From the NCBI RefSeq assembly GCF_009208775.1, contig NZ_WFLM01000002.1, positions 682,001-746,000 on the forward strand: a stretch of 64,000 nucleotides of DNA. Reading direction: 5' to 3'. The first letter of the stretch is position 1; each line of letters starts with the position of its first letter. Source of the DNA: Silvanigrella paludirubra. Its GTDB lineage: Bacteria > Bdellovibrionota_B > Oligoflexia > Silvanigrellales > Silvanigrellaceae. Positions 1 to 9,105 of the stretch are shown here, one piece after another. The notes beneath the pieces were generated by a model. The model made no database searches. It saw nothing but the letters and a program-made list of their open reading frames with translations, and was not told the origin of the DNA. The position numbers were made by a program, and so were the translations under genes.

Positions 1-1554
1 TCATTTAAAGATAAAAAGTATACGCCAAATTTACAAAATAAAATTGAAAGCACTTTGAAATTTATTGTTGAATTGCATTTAATTAATAATAAAAATAAAT
101 TATTTACTTCTTCTTATCGCTCAAATTTGAATACCATTGAAAATTCGCAAGATGACCATGTAAAAAATCTTGTAGAATCGTATCAGGTTATAAAACAAAT
201 GAACACGTTTGTTACAAAATACCAGTTATCTCAAATTGCTCAAACAATTTTTCCATTTGTGTATTCAAAAATTAACCACAATTTTCAAACATTAAAAGGA
301 AAATTAGTTGGCGCTGGTCTCTATGCAGGAACAACCTCAAATTTTAACTGGTGGAATGGAGAAAGTCCTGCAGCCCAAAGATATTTTGCTGTTTCAACCG
401 AAGCTGAATTGTCAGAATATCTTCAAAAACAAAAAGGAATTATTTTAAAAATATACAATGACCAAGTCTCTCCTCTCATGACAATACATGAAGAATTAAA
501 TTTATCCTTTAAAGACTCTTCCGAAATTGAAAGTAGAGAATTTTGGAAACGTATTAAAATTGATTTAATTGAAAAATCGGAAGTTGGTTCTATTTCATCC
601 TTAAATGATTTTATATTAAACTCATTAAATAAAACAGTTACAGAAACTTGTTATAAATATTTAAAATCAATTCAAATAAATCGCCGTAATGATGAAGATT
701 ATTTTGATGTAATTAAGTATAATCTTGCCAATAAATTTGGAAACAGATGCCAATCTTTATATTATGAAAGAAGCATAATTGAATACAATTTAATCTCTAA
801 AATGTTTAATCAAAAGTTATCAAACAAATTTCCTTTTATTGAAACAAATAAAATTTCACAGATGGGACAATATGCTTTATTAGATGATGTGAAGTCATTT
901 ATGCAAAGTTATTTAGTTTTTGCAAAATCATATTTAAGCTTTTTGAAAGAATATTACCCAAGTTTCTTTAAACCAGAATATAAAGACTTTATTCAAAAAA
1001 CGAATAAGTTTTATTCCTTTATGGCTTCTGGCAAAGACTCCGATGGTAAAATTAAATTTCCTGTAGAATTTTTCTTTCGTGCAGATAGACAAAATGAAAT
1101 CAATGGGAATAAAATTTTAAATTGGAAATTAGAATGTGGAGCTGAAAAATTTGGATCAAACCATGGAACACAAGAAGAAGCCCGTTTTAAATGGACATTT
1201 GGTGACCCATGTAAGCTTTCATTCAAAATTTCAAAGTCTAAAACAAGCAAGGTAACAAATAGCGATATTCAAAATATTGTCTCCGATGAAAATAACCCAT
1301 GGGGAATGCTTGCTTTAATTATGAGATATCGTGATTGCAAAGACGGATGCGATAATTCAAACAAATTAAAAATGAATTTAATTAACTCAAACGGTGAAAA
1401 CGCAATTTTATTTAATTTCAATTATAAATTATTTAAAAATAACAGTTTAAATGAACAAATTGCAATTCCAAAATTCCCAGTTTTTGCACCAGAAGTAAAA
1501 GACCAATCAAGTCGGGTTTCACAAGATGAAAGTTCAGAGTTACCAGATATTTAA
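1..1554 (+). CDS. tssM: TssM (IcmF-like) C-terminal part, cut by the left window edge
   Basis: The reading frame is open from base 1, so this is the 3' part of a longer gene; the first in-frame start-like codon (TTG at 55) is probably internal. TssM is the inner-membrane protein that spans the periplasm in the T6SS membrane complex. The visible 517 codons look like its periplasmic C-terminal region: a long helical stretch with a GAGLYAGTTSNFNWWNG segment, then a beta-rich end with a KWTFGDP element and NNPWGMLALI, matching the family's W-P-G and G-P-W-A-L-F motifs near the C-terminus. The call rests on these motifs and on tssB-tssC following directly. The N-terminal membrane and NTPase-like parts are outside the window, so it cannot be said whether the whole gene is intact. 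Confidence 0.75.
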   Translation, partial: SFKDKKYTPNLQNKIESTLKFIVELHLINNKNKLFTSSYRSNLNTIENSQDDHVKNLVESYQVIKQMNTFVTKYQLSQIAQTIFPFVYSKINHNFQTLKGKLVGAGLYAGTTSNFNWWNGESPAAQRYFAVSTEAELSEYLQKQKGIILKIYNDQVSPLMTIHEELNLSFKDSSEIESREFWKRIKIDLIEKSEVGSISSLNDFILNSLNKTVTETCYKYLKSIQINRRNDEDYFDVIKYNLANKFGNRCQSLYYERSIIEYNLISKMFNQKLSNKFPFIETNKISQMGQYALLDDVKSFMQSYLVFAKSYLSFLKEYYPSFFKPEYKDFIQKTNKFYSFMASGKDSDGKIKFPVEFFFRADRQNEINGNKILNWKLECGAEKFGSNHGTQEEARFKWTFGDPCKLSFKISKSKTSKVTNSDIQNIVSDENNPWGMLALIMRYRDCKDGCDNSNKLKMNLINSNGENAILFNFNYKLFKNNSLNEQIAIPKFPVFAPEVKDQSSRVSQDESSELPDI

Positions 1555-1656
1555 GGAATATATATTTTAGAGTTTGGAGGATTAAACATGAAAGTTTAAT
1601 TATCAATCAATTTTTTAATTGTTACAGGGAAGTGTAAAACATAAAAGGAGACATAA

Positions 1657-2190
1657 ATGTCAGCATTAAGTATTCAACATAAGTTAAAAAAAGTAAGACC
1701 ACCTAGAGTTCAAATTACATATGATCTTCATGCAGAAGGCGGCTTAAAACCTAAGGATCTTCCTTTTGTAATTGGCCTTATTTCAAACTTATCTGGTCAT
1801 AAAAACAAAAAACCTCAAAAAATAAAACAATGTCAATTTTTGACTGTTGAAAAAGAAAACTATAATTCAACTATGCAAAAAATTGCACCAGAAGTTTCAT
1901 TTACAGTAGAAAATACACTTGAAAAAAATGGCTCAAATTTAGCTGTTAATTTAAAAATGGAAAGCATGGCTGATTTTACTCCTGGTAAAATTGCAGAAAA
2001 TCATCCTACTCTTTCAAAACTTTTAGAAGTAAGAAAAAAATTAATTGACCTTCAGTCTAAAGTAGACAGCAATGAATCTCTTGAAGTGATTTTGAAAAAG
2101 TTAATGGATAATAAAGGAGCTCTAAAAAAATTAGCGGCTGCTCCTGAAAAACCAAATTCACAACCTGAAGAAACTAATTCTAATAATTAA
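1657..2190 (+). CDS. tssB: TssB, small sheath subunit of the T6SS
   Basis: TssB (VipA) pairs with TssC to build the contractile cytoplasmic sheath that drives the T6SS needle. The 177 residues show the family pattern: an N-terminal strand region with RPPRVQITYDL, then GLKPKDLPFVIGLISNLSG (family form: LPFVVGVLADLSG), and a central VSFTVENTL segment. The tail is extended and rich in Ala, Glu, Pro and Asn, slightly longer than the usual 160-170 residues. A clear AAAGGAG sits just before the ATG. The 102 bases upstream hold no other gene except a three-codon ATG-AAA-GTT-TAA with its own good ribosome site. tssC follows 23 bases later, as in most T6SS loci. Confidence 0.93.
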   Translation: MSALSIQHKLKKVRPPRVQITYDLHAEGGLKPKDLPFVIGLISNLSGHKNKKPQKIKQCQFLTVEKENYNSTMQKIAPEVSFTVENTLEKNGSNLAVNLKMESMADFTPGKIAENHPTLSKLLEVRKKLIDLQSKVDSNESLEVILKKLMDNKGALKKLAAAPEKPNSQPEETNSNN

Positions 2191-2213
2191 AAGAAGAAAA
2201 AGAAGGGATAAAC

Positions 2214-3707
2214 ATGAACGCACAAGCAAGATACCAGGAAGTAATGGAAGCTGATTTATCATTTTTAGATATGAAAGATTTTGATATCAGTGAAAAAATT
2301 CTTGAAGTAACACACAGCGATATTGATGATCAGCAAAAAGAAAACTTCAAAAAAATGTTGCAAGTATTTGCAGAAGAAGTTGTTCAAGAAAAATTAAATA
2401 CAAAAAATGATTTTAATAAAATGATCAATGAAAGAATTTCTGAAATTGATGAATTATTAACAGAACAAATTAACAAAATTATTCACCATGCTGAATTTCA
2501 AAAATTAGAAGCAAGCTGGCGTGGTCTAGAAATGCTAATCAATAATTTAGAACCAGATGATAAATTAAAAATTCGCGTTCTTGATGCAACAAAAGATGAC
2601 ATTCTTTTAGACCACCGCACCGCTCCTGACTGGGACCAAAGTGGACTTTTTAAATTAGTTTACGAAAGCGAATACGGTACTTTTGGTGGTGAACCATTTG
2701 GAATGTTAGTAGGTGATTACTATTGCTCACGTAGTCAAACAGACATTGAATTTTTAAGAGCTGTTTCTTTAGTTGCCTCTGCTGCTCACGTTCCTTTTAT
2801 TTCAGCTGCAGGTTCTAAACTTTTTGACATGGATTCCTTTACCGATTTAAGCAAACCAAAAAGCTTAGAGCGCATGTTTAATTCTGTAGATTATGCAAAC
2901 TGGAATACATTCCGTTCTAAAGAAGAATCTAAATATGTTTGTTTAGCTATGCCAAGCGTTATCATGCGTAATGAATATTCTGATGATGGCATTCCTGTTA
3001 AAGAATTTAAATTTGTAGAAGATTTAAATGAAAAAGACCACGAAAAATTCTTATGGGGTAATGCTGCATTCTATTTAGCAGACAGAATTGGACAATCCTA
3101 TCGTCAATTCGGTTGGTTCCAAAATATCCGCGGCGTTGAAAATGGCGGAACCGTTGATGGCCTCCCTATTTACCTATTTACAGATGAAGAAGGGAACAGA
3201 GTTCAAAAAAATCCTGTGGAAGTAACAATTACTGACCGTCGTGAAAAAGAATTAGATGACCTTGGTTTCTTAAGCCTTGTTTATAAACGTGGTACAGACC
3301 AAGCCGTATTTTTTGGCTCCAAGACAATTCATAAATTGAAGGAGTATGACAATGATCTAGCCAATGCAAATGCATCATTAACTATACAAATGCCATACAT
3401 AATGGCTATATCTCGCTTTGCTCATTATTTAAAGAGTATTATGCGTGATAAAATTGGAAGTTTTTCAACACCAGAAGGTGTTTCCGCTTATTTAAACAAT
3501 TGGATTTCCCGTTACGTTATTTTATCTGATACTGCTTCCGACTGGGTAAAAAGCGCATTTCCTCTACGTGAAGCACGTATTGACGTCTCAACCGTTCCTG
3601 GCAAGCCTGGTGTTTACAGCGCAGTAATGTACTTAAGGCCACACTTCTATTTAAACGAATTAACAATTTCAATGCGTTTAGTTAGCGAGTTACCAGCAGG
3701 TAAATAA
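2214..3707 (+). CDS. tssC: TssC, large sheath subunit of the T6SS
   Basis: TssC (VipB) is the large subunit of the contractile sheath and polymerises with TssB around the Hcp tube. The length (497 residues) is normal. Diagnostic stretches include EFQKLEASWRGLEMLI near residues 95-110, FGMLVGDYYCS, EFLRAVSLVASAAHVPFISAA, and the FLWGNAAFYLADRI/SYRQFGWFQNIRG region. The C-terminal part has LGFLSLVYKRGTDQAVFFGSKT and MAISRFAHYLKSIMRDKIGSF, all typical of the family. A ribosome site (AAGGGATAAAC) precedes the ATG. It is the best-conserved gene of the cluster and fixes the identity of its more divergent neighbours. Confidence 0.96.
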   Translation: MNAQARYQEVMEADLSFLDMKDFDISEKILEVTHSDIDDQQKENFKKMLQVFAEEVVQEKLNTKNDFNKMINERISEIDELLTEQINKIIHHAEFQKLEASWRGLEMLINNLEPDDKLKIRVLDATKDDILLDHRTAPDWDQSGLFKLVYESEYGTFGGEPFGMLVGDYYCSRSQTDIEFLRAVSLVASAAHVPFISAAGSKLFDMDSFTDLSKPKSLERMFNSVDYANWNTFRSKEESKYVCLAMPSVIMRNEYSDDGIPVKEFKFVEDLNEKDHEKFLWGNAAFYLADRIGQSYRQFGWFQNIRGVENGGTVDGLPIYLFTDEEGNRVQKNPVEVTITDRREKELDDLGFLSLVYKRGTDQAVFFGSKTIHKLKEYDNDLANANASLTIQMPYIMAISRFAHYLKSIMRDKIGSFSTPEGVSAYLNNWISRYVILSDTASDWVKSAFPLREARIDVSTVPGKPGVYSAVMYLRPHFYLNELTISMRLVSELPAGK

Positions 3708-3747
3708 CTTTTTTTTAAAACAACTCATAATATGATGGAGTATAATT

Positions 3748-4323
3748 ATGACAGATACATTAGTAGCACCAGTTCCAAAGTCACAAACTAAGTTAGCGAT
3801 TTCTTTCTTTGACTATGATCCTAAAAATGCAGCTCACCCAGAGTTGCCTGCTTACTTATTAATTCAAGAACTCAACGGCGAATTTATGCCAGAGTCTACA
3901 ATTAATACATCTTTAAAAGAAAGAACATTCAAAAACTATCCAGTAAATGTGGAAATCACTCTTTCTTCTCCAGAAGGAGCAGAAATTGAAGATATTTATG
4001 CTCAGCTTGAACAATCTAAGCTAAAATCTGCAAAAATTCTTGAGTACGTAGAAGACCAAGATCGTTCTCCACTTTATGTTAAGCATGGTGCTTACCTAGA
4101 CATTCACGTTAAACTTGCTCTTCCTGTTCTAGCAGCAGACGGCAAAAAAACTCTAAAAATCATTATCAGCAATGCTACTGGTTATGTTGGAGTTAAATAT
4201 GCTGCGAAAAACCAAGTTCAAGGCAATCCTGTTATTCTTGATCCACAACTTATTACTTACGAAGATCTTAAAAATATCAAGGTAACACTTGGTTCTTATA
4301 AAGATTTTGCTTTAAAAGCTTAA
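3748..4323 (+). CDS. putative Hcp (TssD)-position tube protein, divergent
   Basis: The 191-residue product sits between tssC and tssE, where canonical loci encode Hcp, the protein that stacks into the inner tube. It is soluble, has no signal peptide, and is beta-rich with alternating hydrophobic strands (LAISFFDYD, VNVEITLSS, LDIHVKLALPVL, KTLKIIISNATGYVGVKYA). The usual Hcp signatures (PGIxGES near the N-terminus, the H-x-x-E-I-x-I-x-S-F-x-W strand) are not visible. The call therefore rests on position, size and predicted fold type only. A GATGGAG ribosome site lies before the ATG. Codon use is less AT-skewed than in neighbouring genes, as expected for a highly expressed structural protein. 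It could instead be a lineage-specific sheath or tube accessory. Confidence 0.45.
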   Translation: MTDTLVAPVPKSQTKLAISFFDYDPKNAAHPELPAYLLIQELNGEFMPESTINTSLKERTFKNYPVNVEITLSSPEGAEIEDIYAQLEQSKLKSAKILEYVEDQDRSPLYVKHGAYLDIHVKLALPVLAADGKKTLKIIISNATGYVGVKYAAKNQVQGNPVILDPQLITYEDLKNIKVTLGSYKDFALKA

Positions 4324-4351
4324 TTTAAAGTAATTAAAAAGGAGTTTTATT

Positions 4352-4744
4352 ATGATGCGTTTGGTAGAAGAAAATTATTCATTTAAAGATATTCATTATT
4401 CTGTAAAACATAATATAGATTATATATTAAATACACGGAATACATTATCGGTTGATGAATTTTTAACCCTATCAAGGCATCATATAAACTCCTCTAATTT
4501 TGGTTTACCAAATATCAATCGCCTCACTTTAGCGAATGAAAGTGATAAAGAAAATTTATGCCTCTGCATTAAAAAGGCTTTAAATTTTTTTGAACCCCGT
4601 TTCTTTAATTTAGAAGTAACTTTCCAAAACTATAATAAGTACAAACGTATTGCCCAAATTTGTGCAAGTGGAAAAATAGATTCTGAAAATGCGACTATTA
4701 ATTTATTTTTACATGTCTCCGTTTGGAAATTCAATTGTGAGTAA
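4352..4744 (+). CDS. tssE: TssE, gp25-like baseplate wedge protein
   Basis: TssE is the T4 gp25 homologue that links the baseplate wedge to the first sheath ring. The 130-residue product shows the family order: an N-terminal helix region with VKHNIDYILNTRNTLSV (family: I-x-x-x-L-x-x-L-L-N-T-R), SNFGLPNI (family: Y-G-L-P-D), then a helix ending in FFEPRFFNLEVTF, the FEPR motif of gp25 proteins. The C-terminal strands are short, as is usual. AAGGAG lies 9 bases before a doubled ATG-ATG; either ATG could be used. tssA follows after 8 bases, so the two are probably co-transcribed. Confidence 0.82.
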   Translation: MMRLVEENYSFKDIHYSVKHNIDYILNTRNTLSVDEFLTLSRHHINSSNFGLPNINRLTLANESDKENLCLCIKKALNFFEPRFFNLEVTFQNYNKYKRIAQICASGKIDSENATINLFLHVSVWKFNCE

Positions 4745-4752
4745 AATAACAT

Positions 4753-5889
4753 ATGTTTGATAATAATATTGAAAATTTTTTAAAACCAATTGATTCTCAA
4801 ATGCCATGTGGAATCGATCTCAATGTATCCGATAAATTGCGCGAGCTGCGTGATCTTCGCATTGAACTTCAACAGAACGAAACAGAAAATAATAGCGAAT
4901 GGAATTACAAAAAAAAAGGAGCAACTTATTTAACCTTAATAGAAATGTGTGAAAATATTTTAAAAAGCGTTTCAAAAGACCTTATGGTCTGTAATTATTA
5001 TATTGAAGCCCTTTTTAAAACATATTCTATTCAAGGTATGTTACATGGATTAAAGGTATATAATGCTCTATGTGACACTTACTGGGAAAATATTTATCCA
5101 GAATTGTCTACAGAAGATTACGATCTTCGTGCTATGCCTTTTAAACTCTTGCAAACGGGTCTTTATAAATTATCATCTAGTTACTTATTATGTGAAGATA
5201 AAGAAGAAAAAATATTACTTACACATTTTATTGATGAAACAAATTCGACAAAATTAAGCATATTAAAAAATAAAATTGAAAATTATTTATCTAAAATCCC
5301 AAAGTCAGAATTGGAAAATAAAGTCAATTTATTTCAAGAAATTTTAGAATGCTTAGAAAAAACAAATGATTATTTAGAACTCATTCCTGTTGACGACATT
5401 GACATTTTTTTATGTCATAAATATCTTAAAAAGACTTTAAAATTATATCAAAATTCTTTAGACAAACAGAATGATCTTTTAACTGCAGCGAAAGCAAATT
5501 CAGAACAAGTTGTTAGTAATACAAATTTAAATCAAGAAGTAAAACAAACAGATAATGCATTTAATATTATCAATCAAATGACTCCAAAAGAGTCCCATTT
5601 TCTTTCTCTTCTAAATTCAGAAACAACGCCAACTTCATATTCTACATTAAGTCAAGAAAACTTATATGAAATTCAAATTAAATCAAGAGAAGACGCTTAT
5701 AAAATGATCGAAAAATCGATTCAATTTTTATTAAAACAAGATCCTCAATCTCTTATCCCTAATATGATTCAAAAAAACTTAAGCTATAGAAATCTCCCCA
5801 TTCATAAAGTTTTCCAAGAACTAGAAGAAATTTGTAACGGCAAAAATTCTTTTGTTAGACTTTTTGAAAATGCGGAGAATGGAAATTGA
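4753..5889 (+). CDS. tssA: TssA, T6SS assembly cap/baseplate protein
   Basis: TssA proteins prime baseplate docking and tube-sheath growth. The N-terminal ImpA-type domain is clear: LKPIDSQMPCGIDLNVSD (family: L-x-P-I-x-x-x-x-P-x-G-x-D-L) near residues 10-27, then a W-N-Y-K-K block, SKDLMVCNYYIEALFKTYSIQG, and LHGLKVYNALCDTYWENIYP, ending with the conserved R-x-x-P-F-x-L-L. After a polar linker (roughly 250-295) comes a C-terminal helical part (SREDAYKMIEKSIQFLLKQDPQSLIP) resembling the VasJ-type C-terminus of short TssA proteins. No strong ribosome site is visible. The stop codon overlaps the TTG start of the next gene (TTGA), suggesting translational coupling to the putative effector. Confidence 0.85.
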   Translation: MFDNNIENFLKPIDSQMPCGIDLNVSDKLRELRDLRIELQQNETENNSEWNYKKKGATYLTLIEMCENILKSVSKDLMVCNYYIEALFKTYSIQGMLHGLKVYNALCDTYWENIYPELSTEDYDLRAMPFKLLQTGLYKLSSSYLLCEDKEEKILLTHFIDETNSTKLSILKNKIENYLSKIPKSELENKVNLFQEILECLEKTNDYLELIPVDDIDIFLCHKYLKKTLKLYQNSLDKQNDLLTAAKANSEQVVSNTNLNQEVKQTDNAFNIINQMTPKESHFLSLLNSETTPTSYSTLSQENLYEIQIKSREDAYKMIEKSIQFLLKQDPQSLIPNMIQKNLSYRNLPIHKVFQELEEICNGKNSFVRLFENAENGN

Positions 5890-7418
5890 TTGAGAGTATA
5901 AAAAGATATAGACAAAACAGAGATTCCATAAATTCGGCAAATTTTGATATCAAAATTCACCAAACATCGGAAGGTGAGTCTATTGATAGCATTATTGACG
6001 AAATTTATCCTGAAATTATTTTATCAAAGCAAGCCCAAATTTTAAAATCATCTATTCAAATCATGAATAAATATAATAGAGATTTAGATAGATTTGCATT
6101 TTTTTTACCTAATAATAAATTAAAAGAAAATATCTGGCTTATTTTACCAGACGAAAATTCTTTTCTTTATGAATTGATCTTTTTTCATGATACCATAAAT
6201 ACTTCTTTAATTATTGAAACTGCAAATATTATCAATAATCATTTTGAAAACTTATTTAATGATGATCATATTTTTTTAACTTTTAAACAAATGATTGAAA
6301 AATTAGGAATCGTAAACACTAATGCAATCATTGAAACGAGTCTTTCTTATAATAGCTTAAAAGATGACATTTGGTTTAATCAATTTATTGATGAACTCTC
6401 AGAAAATTTTGAAAAATTAGAAAATTTCATTTCAAAATACTCTCCTCCAGTGAAGGCGAATCAAGAAAATTTAATTAACGTTAATAGCAATAGCAAAGAA
6501 GCAAATACTCAGGCTTCAAAGATAATTGAAGAAATTAAAAATGAATATTCGGCAAATGTCGTCAGGGGTCTTAGAGAAGGATTAACCGCAGAGATAGGTT
6601 CACGAAAAGAAAAACTTTATACTGCAATAAAAGAATTAGACTCTAGCATTAGAGAATATTCAAAAGAATTTCAAAGCGAAAAACAAAAATACAATTCCAT
6701 AAAAAAAGGAACTCAAAATGTTAGTAAAATGCATAGCAATCGGTTACAACTTGCGGCATTAAAAGTTAAAATAATGCATAAAAACTTACAAAACATTGTT
6801 GGAGAAAATACTCTCAATAAAATTCATAAATACAGTTTATCTAATGAAAATAAAAAACTTAAAGGCATTTCAAAAATTAAAACAAATTTAAAAAAAGCTG
6901 CTTTTAAAGATTTAAATGGAATTAATAATACGAATAAAATTTTAAAAAATATACGTAAAAACGGACCTCCAAAAACTTTTACAATTTCAATTAGCTCTAT
7001 TTCTGCAAATTTAACATCCTTAAAATATTTAAAATTTTTAGATAAAGTCTTCCTTATTACAAATCTTGCCGATCGAATAGACAATGTAGACTCAGCTTAT
7101 AAAATTAGCAAAAGAGCGGGTGAAGAAAAATTATTTGAAGAAACTTGTGGTTTTGGGGCATATTGGGTTGGAGGAACCTTGGGAGGAAAAATGGGAGCTA
7201 TAACAGGAGCTGCTATTGGAGCTAAATTAGGATTTTTATTAGGCCCACCAGGAATAATTATTGGCTTTTTTGCTGGAGGTATTATTGGGAGTGTTGCCTT
7301 TAGTATATTAGCTGACTATGAGGCAAAAAAAAGGTGCTCATATATTTATAATTATGTAAATCCTGACAAAAATAATTCCTTAAAAATATTGGAGCCATTA
7401 TATGTTGAAATCAAATGA
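5886..7418 (+). CDS. putative T6SS effector: LysM-like start, coiled coil, glycine-zipper membrane end
   Basis: The family is not recognised. Residues 20-90 resemble a LysM-like module (SEGESIDSIIDEIYPEI ... NIWLILPDE). Residues about 215-300 are charged and coiled-coil-like, and about 300-360 are very Lys-rich. Residues 421-484 form a glycine zipper with GxxxG spacing (GGTLGGKMGAITGAAIG, GPPGIIIGFFAGGIIGS) flanked by two Cys, as in pore-forming or membrane-inserting toxins. It is translationally coupled to tssA (TTG start in a TTGA overlap, GGAG about 9 bases upstream), and its last 17 bases overlap the first of six related membrane-protein genes. By analogy with pore-forming T6SS effectors paired with polytopic immunity proteins, I infer a membrane-acting effector with the downstream genes as immunity. 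A structural role is the alternative. Confidence 0.55.
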   Translation: MIESIKRYRQNRDSINSANFDIKIHQTSEGESIDSIIDEIYPEIILSKQAQILKSSIQIMNKYNRDLDRFAFFLPNNKLKENIWLILPDENSFLYELIFFHDTINTSLIIETANIINNHFENLFNDDHIFLTFKQMIEKLGIVNTNAIIETSLSYNSLKDDIWFNQFIDELSENFEKLENFISKYSPPVKANQENLINVNSNSKEANTQASKIIEEIKNEYSANVVRGLREGLTAEIGSRKEKLYTAIKELDSSIREYSKEFQSEKQKYNSIKKGTQNVSKMHSNRLQLAALKVKIMHKNLQNIVGENTLNKIHKYSLSNENKKLKGISKIKTNLKKAAFKDLNGINNTNKILKNIRKNGPPKTFTISISSISANLTSLKYLKFLDKVFLITNLADRIDNVDSAYKISKRAGEEKLFEETCGFGAYWVGGTLGGKMGAITGAAIGAKLGFLLGPPGIIIGFFAGGIIGSVAFSILADYEAKKRCSYIYNYVNPDKNNSLKILEPLYVEIK

Positions 7419-8220
7419 ATTAATTATTTTATTTCATTGTTTTGGCTATTCAATTTTAATAATAACACTATCACTAATTGCTTTTAAAGTTATAAAAGAC
7501 ATAGAAAAAAGATACAACACAAAATTAGGAAATTTATTTTATATAAAAAGCTCTTTATTTTTTGGAGCTAAATATTTAGATGTAGGAGATTATATAACAT
7601 ATTTATATTTAGTAAAAATTGGACTTTTAAAGTTTAAAGAACCAAAGTATTTAATCCCTCTACTTTACAGATTAAGCTATGAAATCAAACATGAATCAAA
7701 ATTTAATATTTTTACATGTGTATTATTTTCAATAACACTTAGATCTTTAATCATAGTAGCATTTTTTACTGGATTTAAAACTGGTCTTTTTCAGGAATTA
7801 TACATTGATTTCACAAATTCACTAAATCCATTTATATTTTTAATAATCAAAATATCTTTAATTTTATTATTAATTCATTTAATTGTTACTCCAATAATTA
7901 AATTTAAAGTTATTAAAAACTTAGAATTAAATTATCAAATTATTATTAATAAAATACCCACAAGAACAAGCATGATATGTCTAGATATTAGCAAATATAT
8001 TATACATAAGTTTTTTGAGGAAAATAAAATTTTTAAAAGAAATTTTTATTTAGATGACCTTATTTTATCCAAAACATCTTATTCAACTAAAAATGAAACT
8101 AAATTCAATATATATATATGTGCAATACACTGTTATAGTTTTATAATATTTTTATTATTAATCTCTTTATCTGTTATATTTTTATTTATTTGTTTTATAT
8201 TTTTTATGGATAATAAGTAA
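7402..8220 (+). CDS. membrane protein 1 of a six-copy tandem family, likely immunity protein
   Basis: No known family is recognised. The 272 residues are two related halves: each begins with a membrane helix running into K-x-K-V-I-K-x-I-E-x-x-Y-N, continues with a soluble segment containing D-V-x-x-Y-I and IFK/LKF-type residues, and ends in a Y-x-x-K-x-E-x-K-F-N-I box leading into the next membrane segment. Membrane stretches lie near residues 8-28, 105-130, 140-170 and 235-268. The ATG lies inside the last codons of the putative effector gene (17-base overlap), the tightest possible coupling. By position this is the cognate immunity gene; that is inference. It is the most diverged of the six copies, especially in the second half. 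Confidence 0.6.
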   Translation: MLKSNELIILFHCFGYSILIITLSLIAFKVIKDIEKRYNTKLGNLFYIKSSLFFGAKYLDVGDYITYLYLVKIGLLKFKEPKYLIPLLYRLSYEIKHESKFNIFTCVLFSITLRSLIIVAFFTGFKTGLFQELYIDFTNSLNPFIFLIIKISLILLLIHLIVTPIIKFKVIKNLELNYQIIINKIPTRTSMICLDISKYIIHKFFEENKIFKRNFYLDDLILSKTSYSTKNETKFNIYICAIHCYSFIIFLLLISLSVIFLFICFIFFMDNK

Positions 8221-8272
8221 AAATATACAACTTTTGCAAAAAAAGATTTATATTTATAATACTTTATTACAT

Positions 8273-8302
8273 CTGGAACCTTTATATGTTATCATCAATT
8301 GA
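8273..8302 (+). repeat. vestigial effector 3' end at membrane-protein copy 2
   Basis: Read in the frame that the effector uses at 7377-7418, these ten codons spell LEPLYVIIN-stop, matching the effector's final LEPLYVEIK-stop. The stop codon ends 17 bases after the first base of the downstream ATG, exactly as at the real effector end. The 20 or so bases upstream also resemble the effector (ATATTTATAAT). Confidence 0.7.
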
Positions 8303-9105
8303 CATAGTAGTTTTGTTTTATTTTCTACTTTCTTCATTTATAATTTGTATTTTTTCAGTTATCCTAATCCGAATAAAAGTGATAAAAGATATTGAAGAAA
8401 GATACTTTACTAAATTAAGTAATCCATTATTTAGTAATTCTTCTTTTGCCAAATGCTTTGATGTCGCTGATTATATATTTTATTTATATTTAGTAGAGTT
8501 AAATATAAGAAAGTTCAGATATCCGGTAATAATTATTCCATTGCTATATAAATTAAAATATGATCTAAGAGATGAATCTAAATTAAATATTTTTATTTGT
8601 ATTATATATTACTTCTCAAATAAAATTACGATTTTTTTATTTATTTTATTTGGATTTACTACTGGAGGTATCCAAGAAATGTATGTATTATTCACTAGCT
8701 CACTAGATTACACTAATAAATACATATTTAATACTTCTATCGGATTTTTATTAGTTTATTTAATATTAACAATTATTATCAAATTTAAAATATTTAAAGA
8801 AATTGAAAATAAATATAATGTTAAAATAGAAAATAATTTTAATTTTCTTTTTTTTAAATATTTTGATGTTTCAAACTACATCAAAGACCTTTTTTTATTT
8901 GAAAAAAAAATATTCAAGATTAAAATGAGTAATTATATAATTAAACCTAAGCTTTCTGAATTTCCATACTCAGTAAAAACAGAAAGTAAGTTTAACATAT
9001 ATTTCCATTATTCATTCATATAGCGGAAAATTATTTGCAATTTTTTTATTAATATTTATTATAGGATTAACATTTGATTTTGTTTTAGTTTTTGGTGATA
9101 AATAA
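8286..9105 (+). pseudogene. membrane protein 2 of the tandem family, frameshifted near the end
   Basis: The frame opens like its neighbours (245 codons) but stops early, at a TAG ending at 9023. Aligned with copy 3, the sequence around 8994-9020 lacks two bases. In the shifted frame it continues with the family's last membrane segment and ends in LTFDFVLVFGDK, identical to copy 3, at 9105. The second half of the protein, including the NYIIKPKLSEFPYSVK box, is nearly identical to copy 3, so the duplication is recent. The product would lose its final membrane helix. A sequencing error in the short AT-rich stretch cannot be excluded. Confidence 0.7.

Noticed and set aside
8990-9025. Programmed frameshift in the second array copy
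   Set aside because: No slippery heptamer or stop-linked signal is evident, and the intact copies do not shift; a simple deletion explains it.
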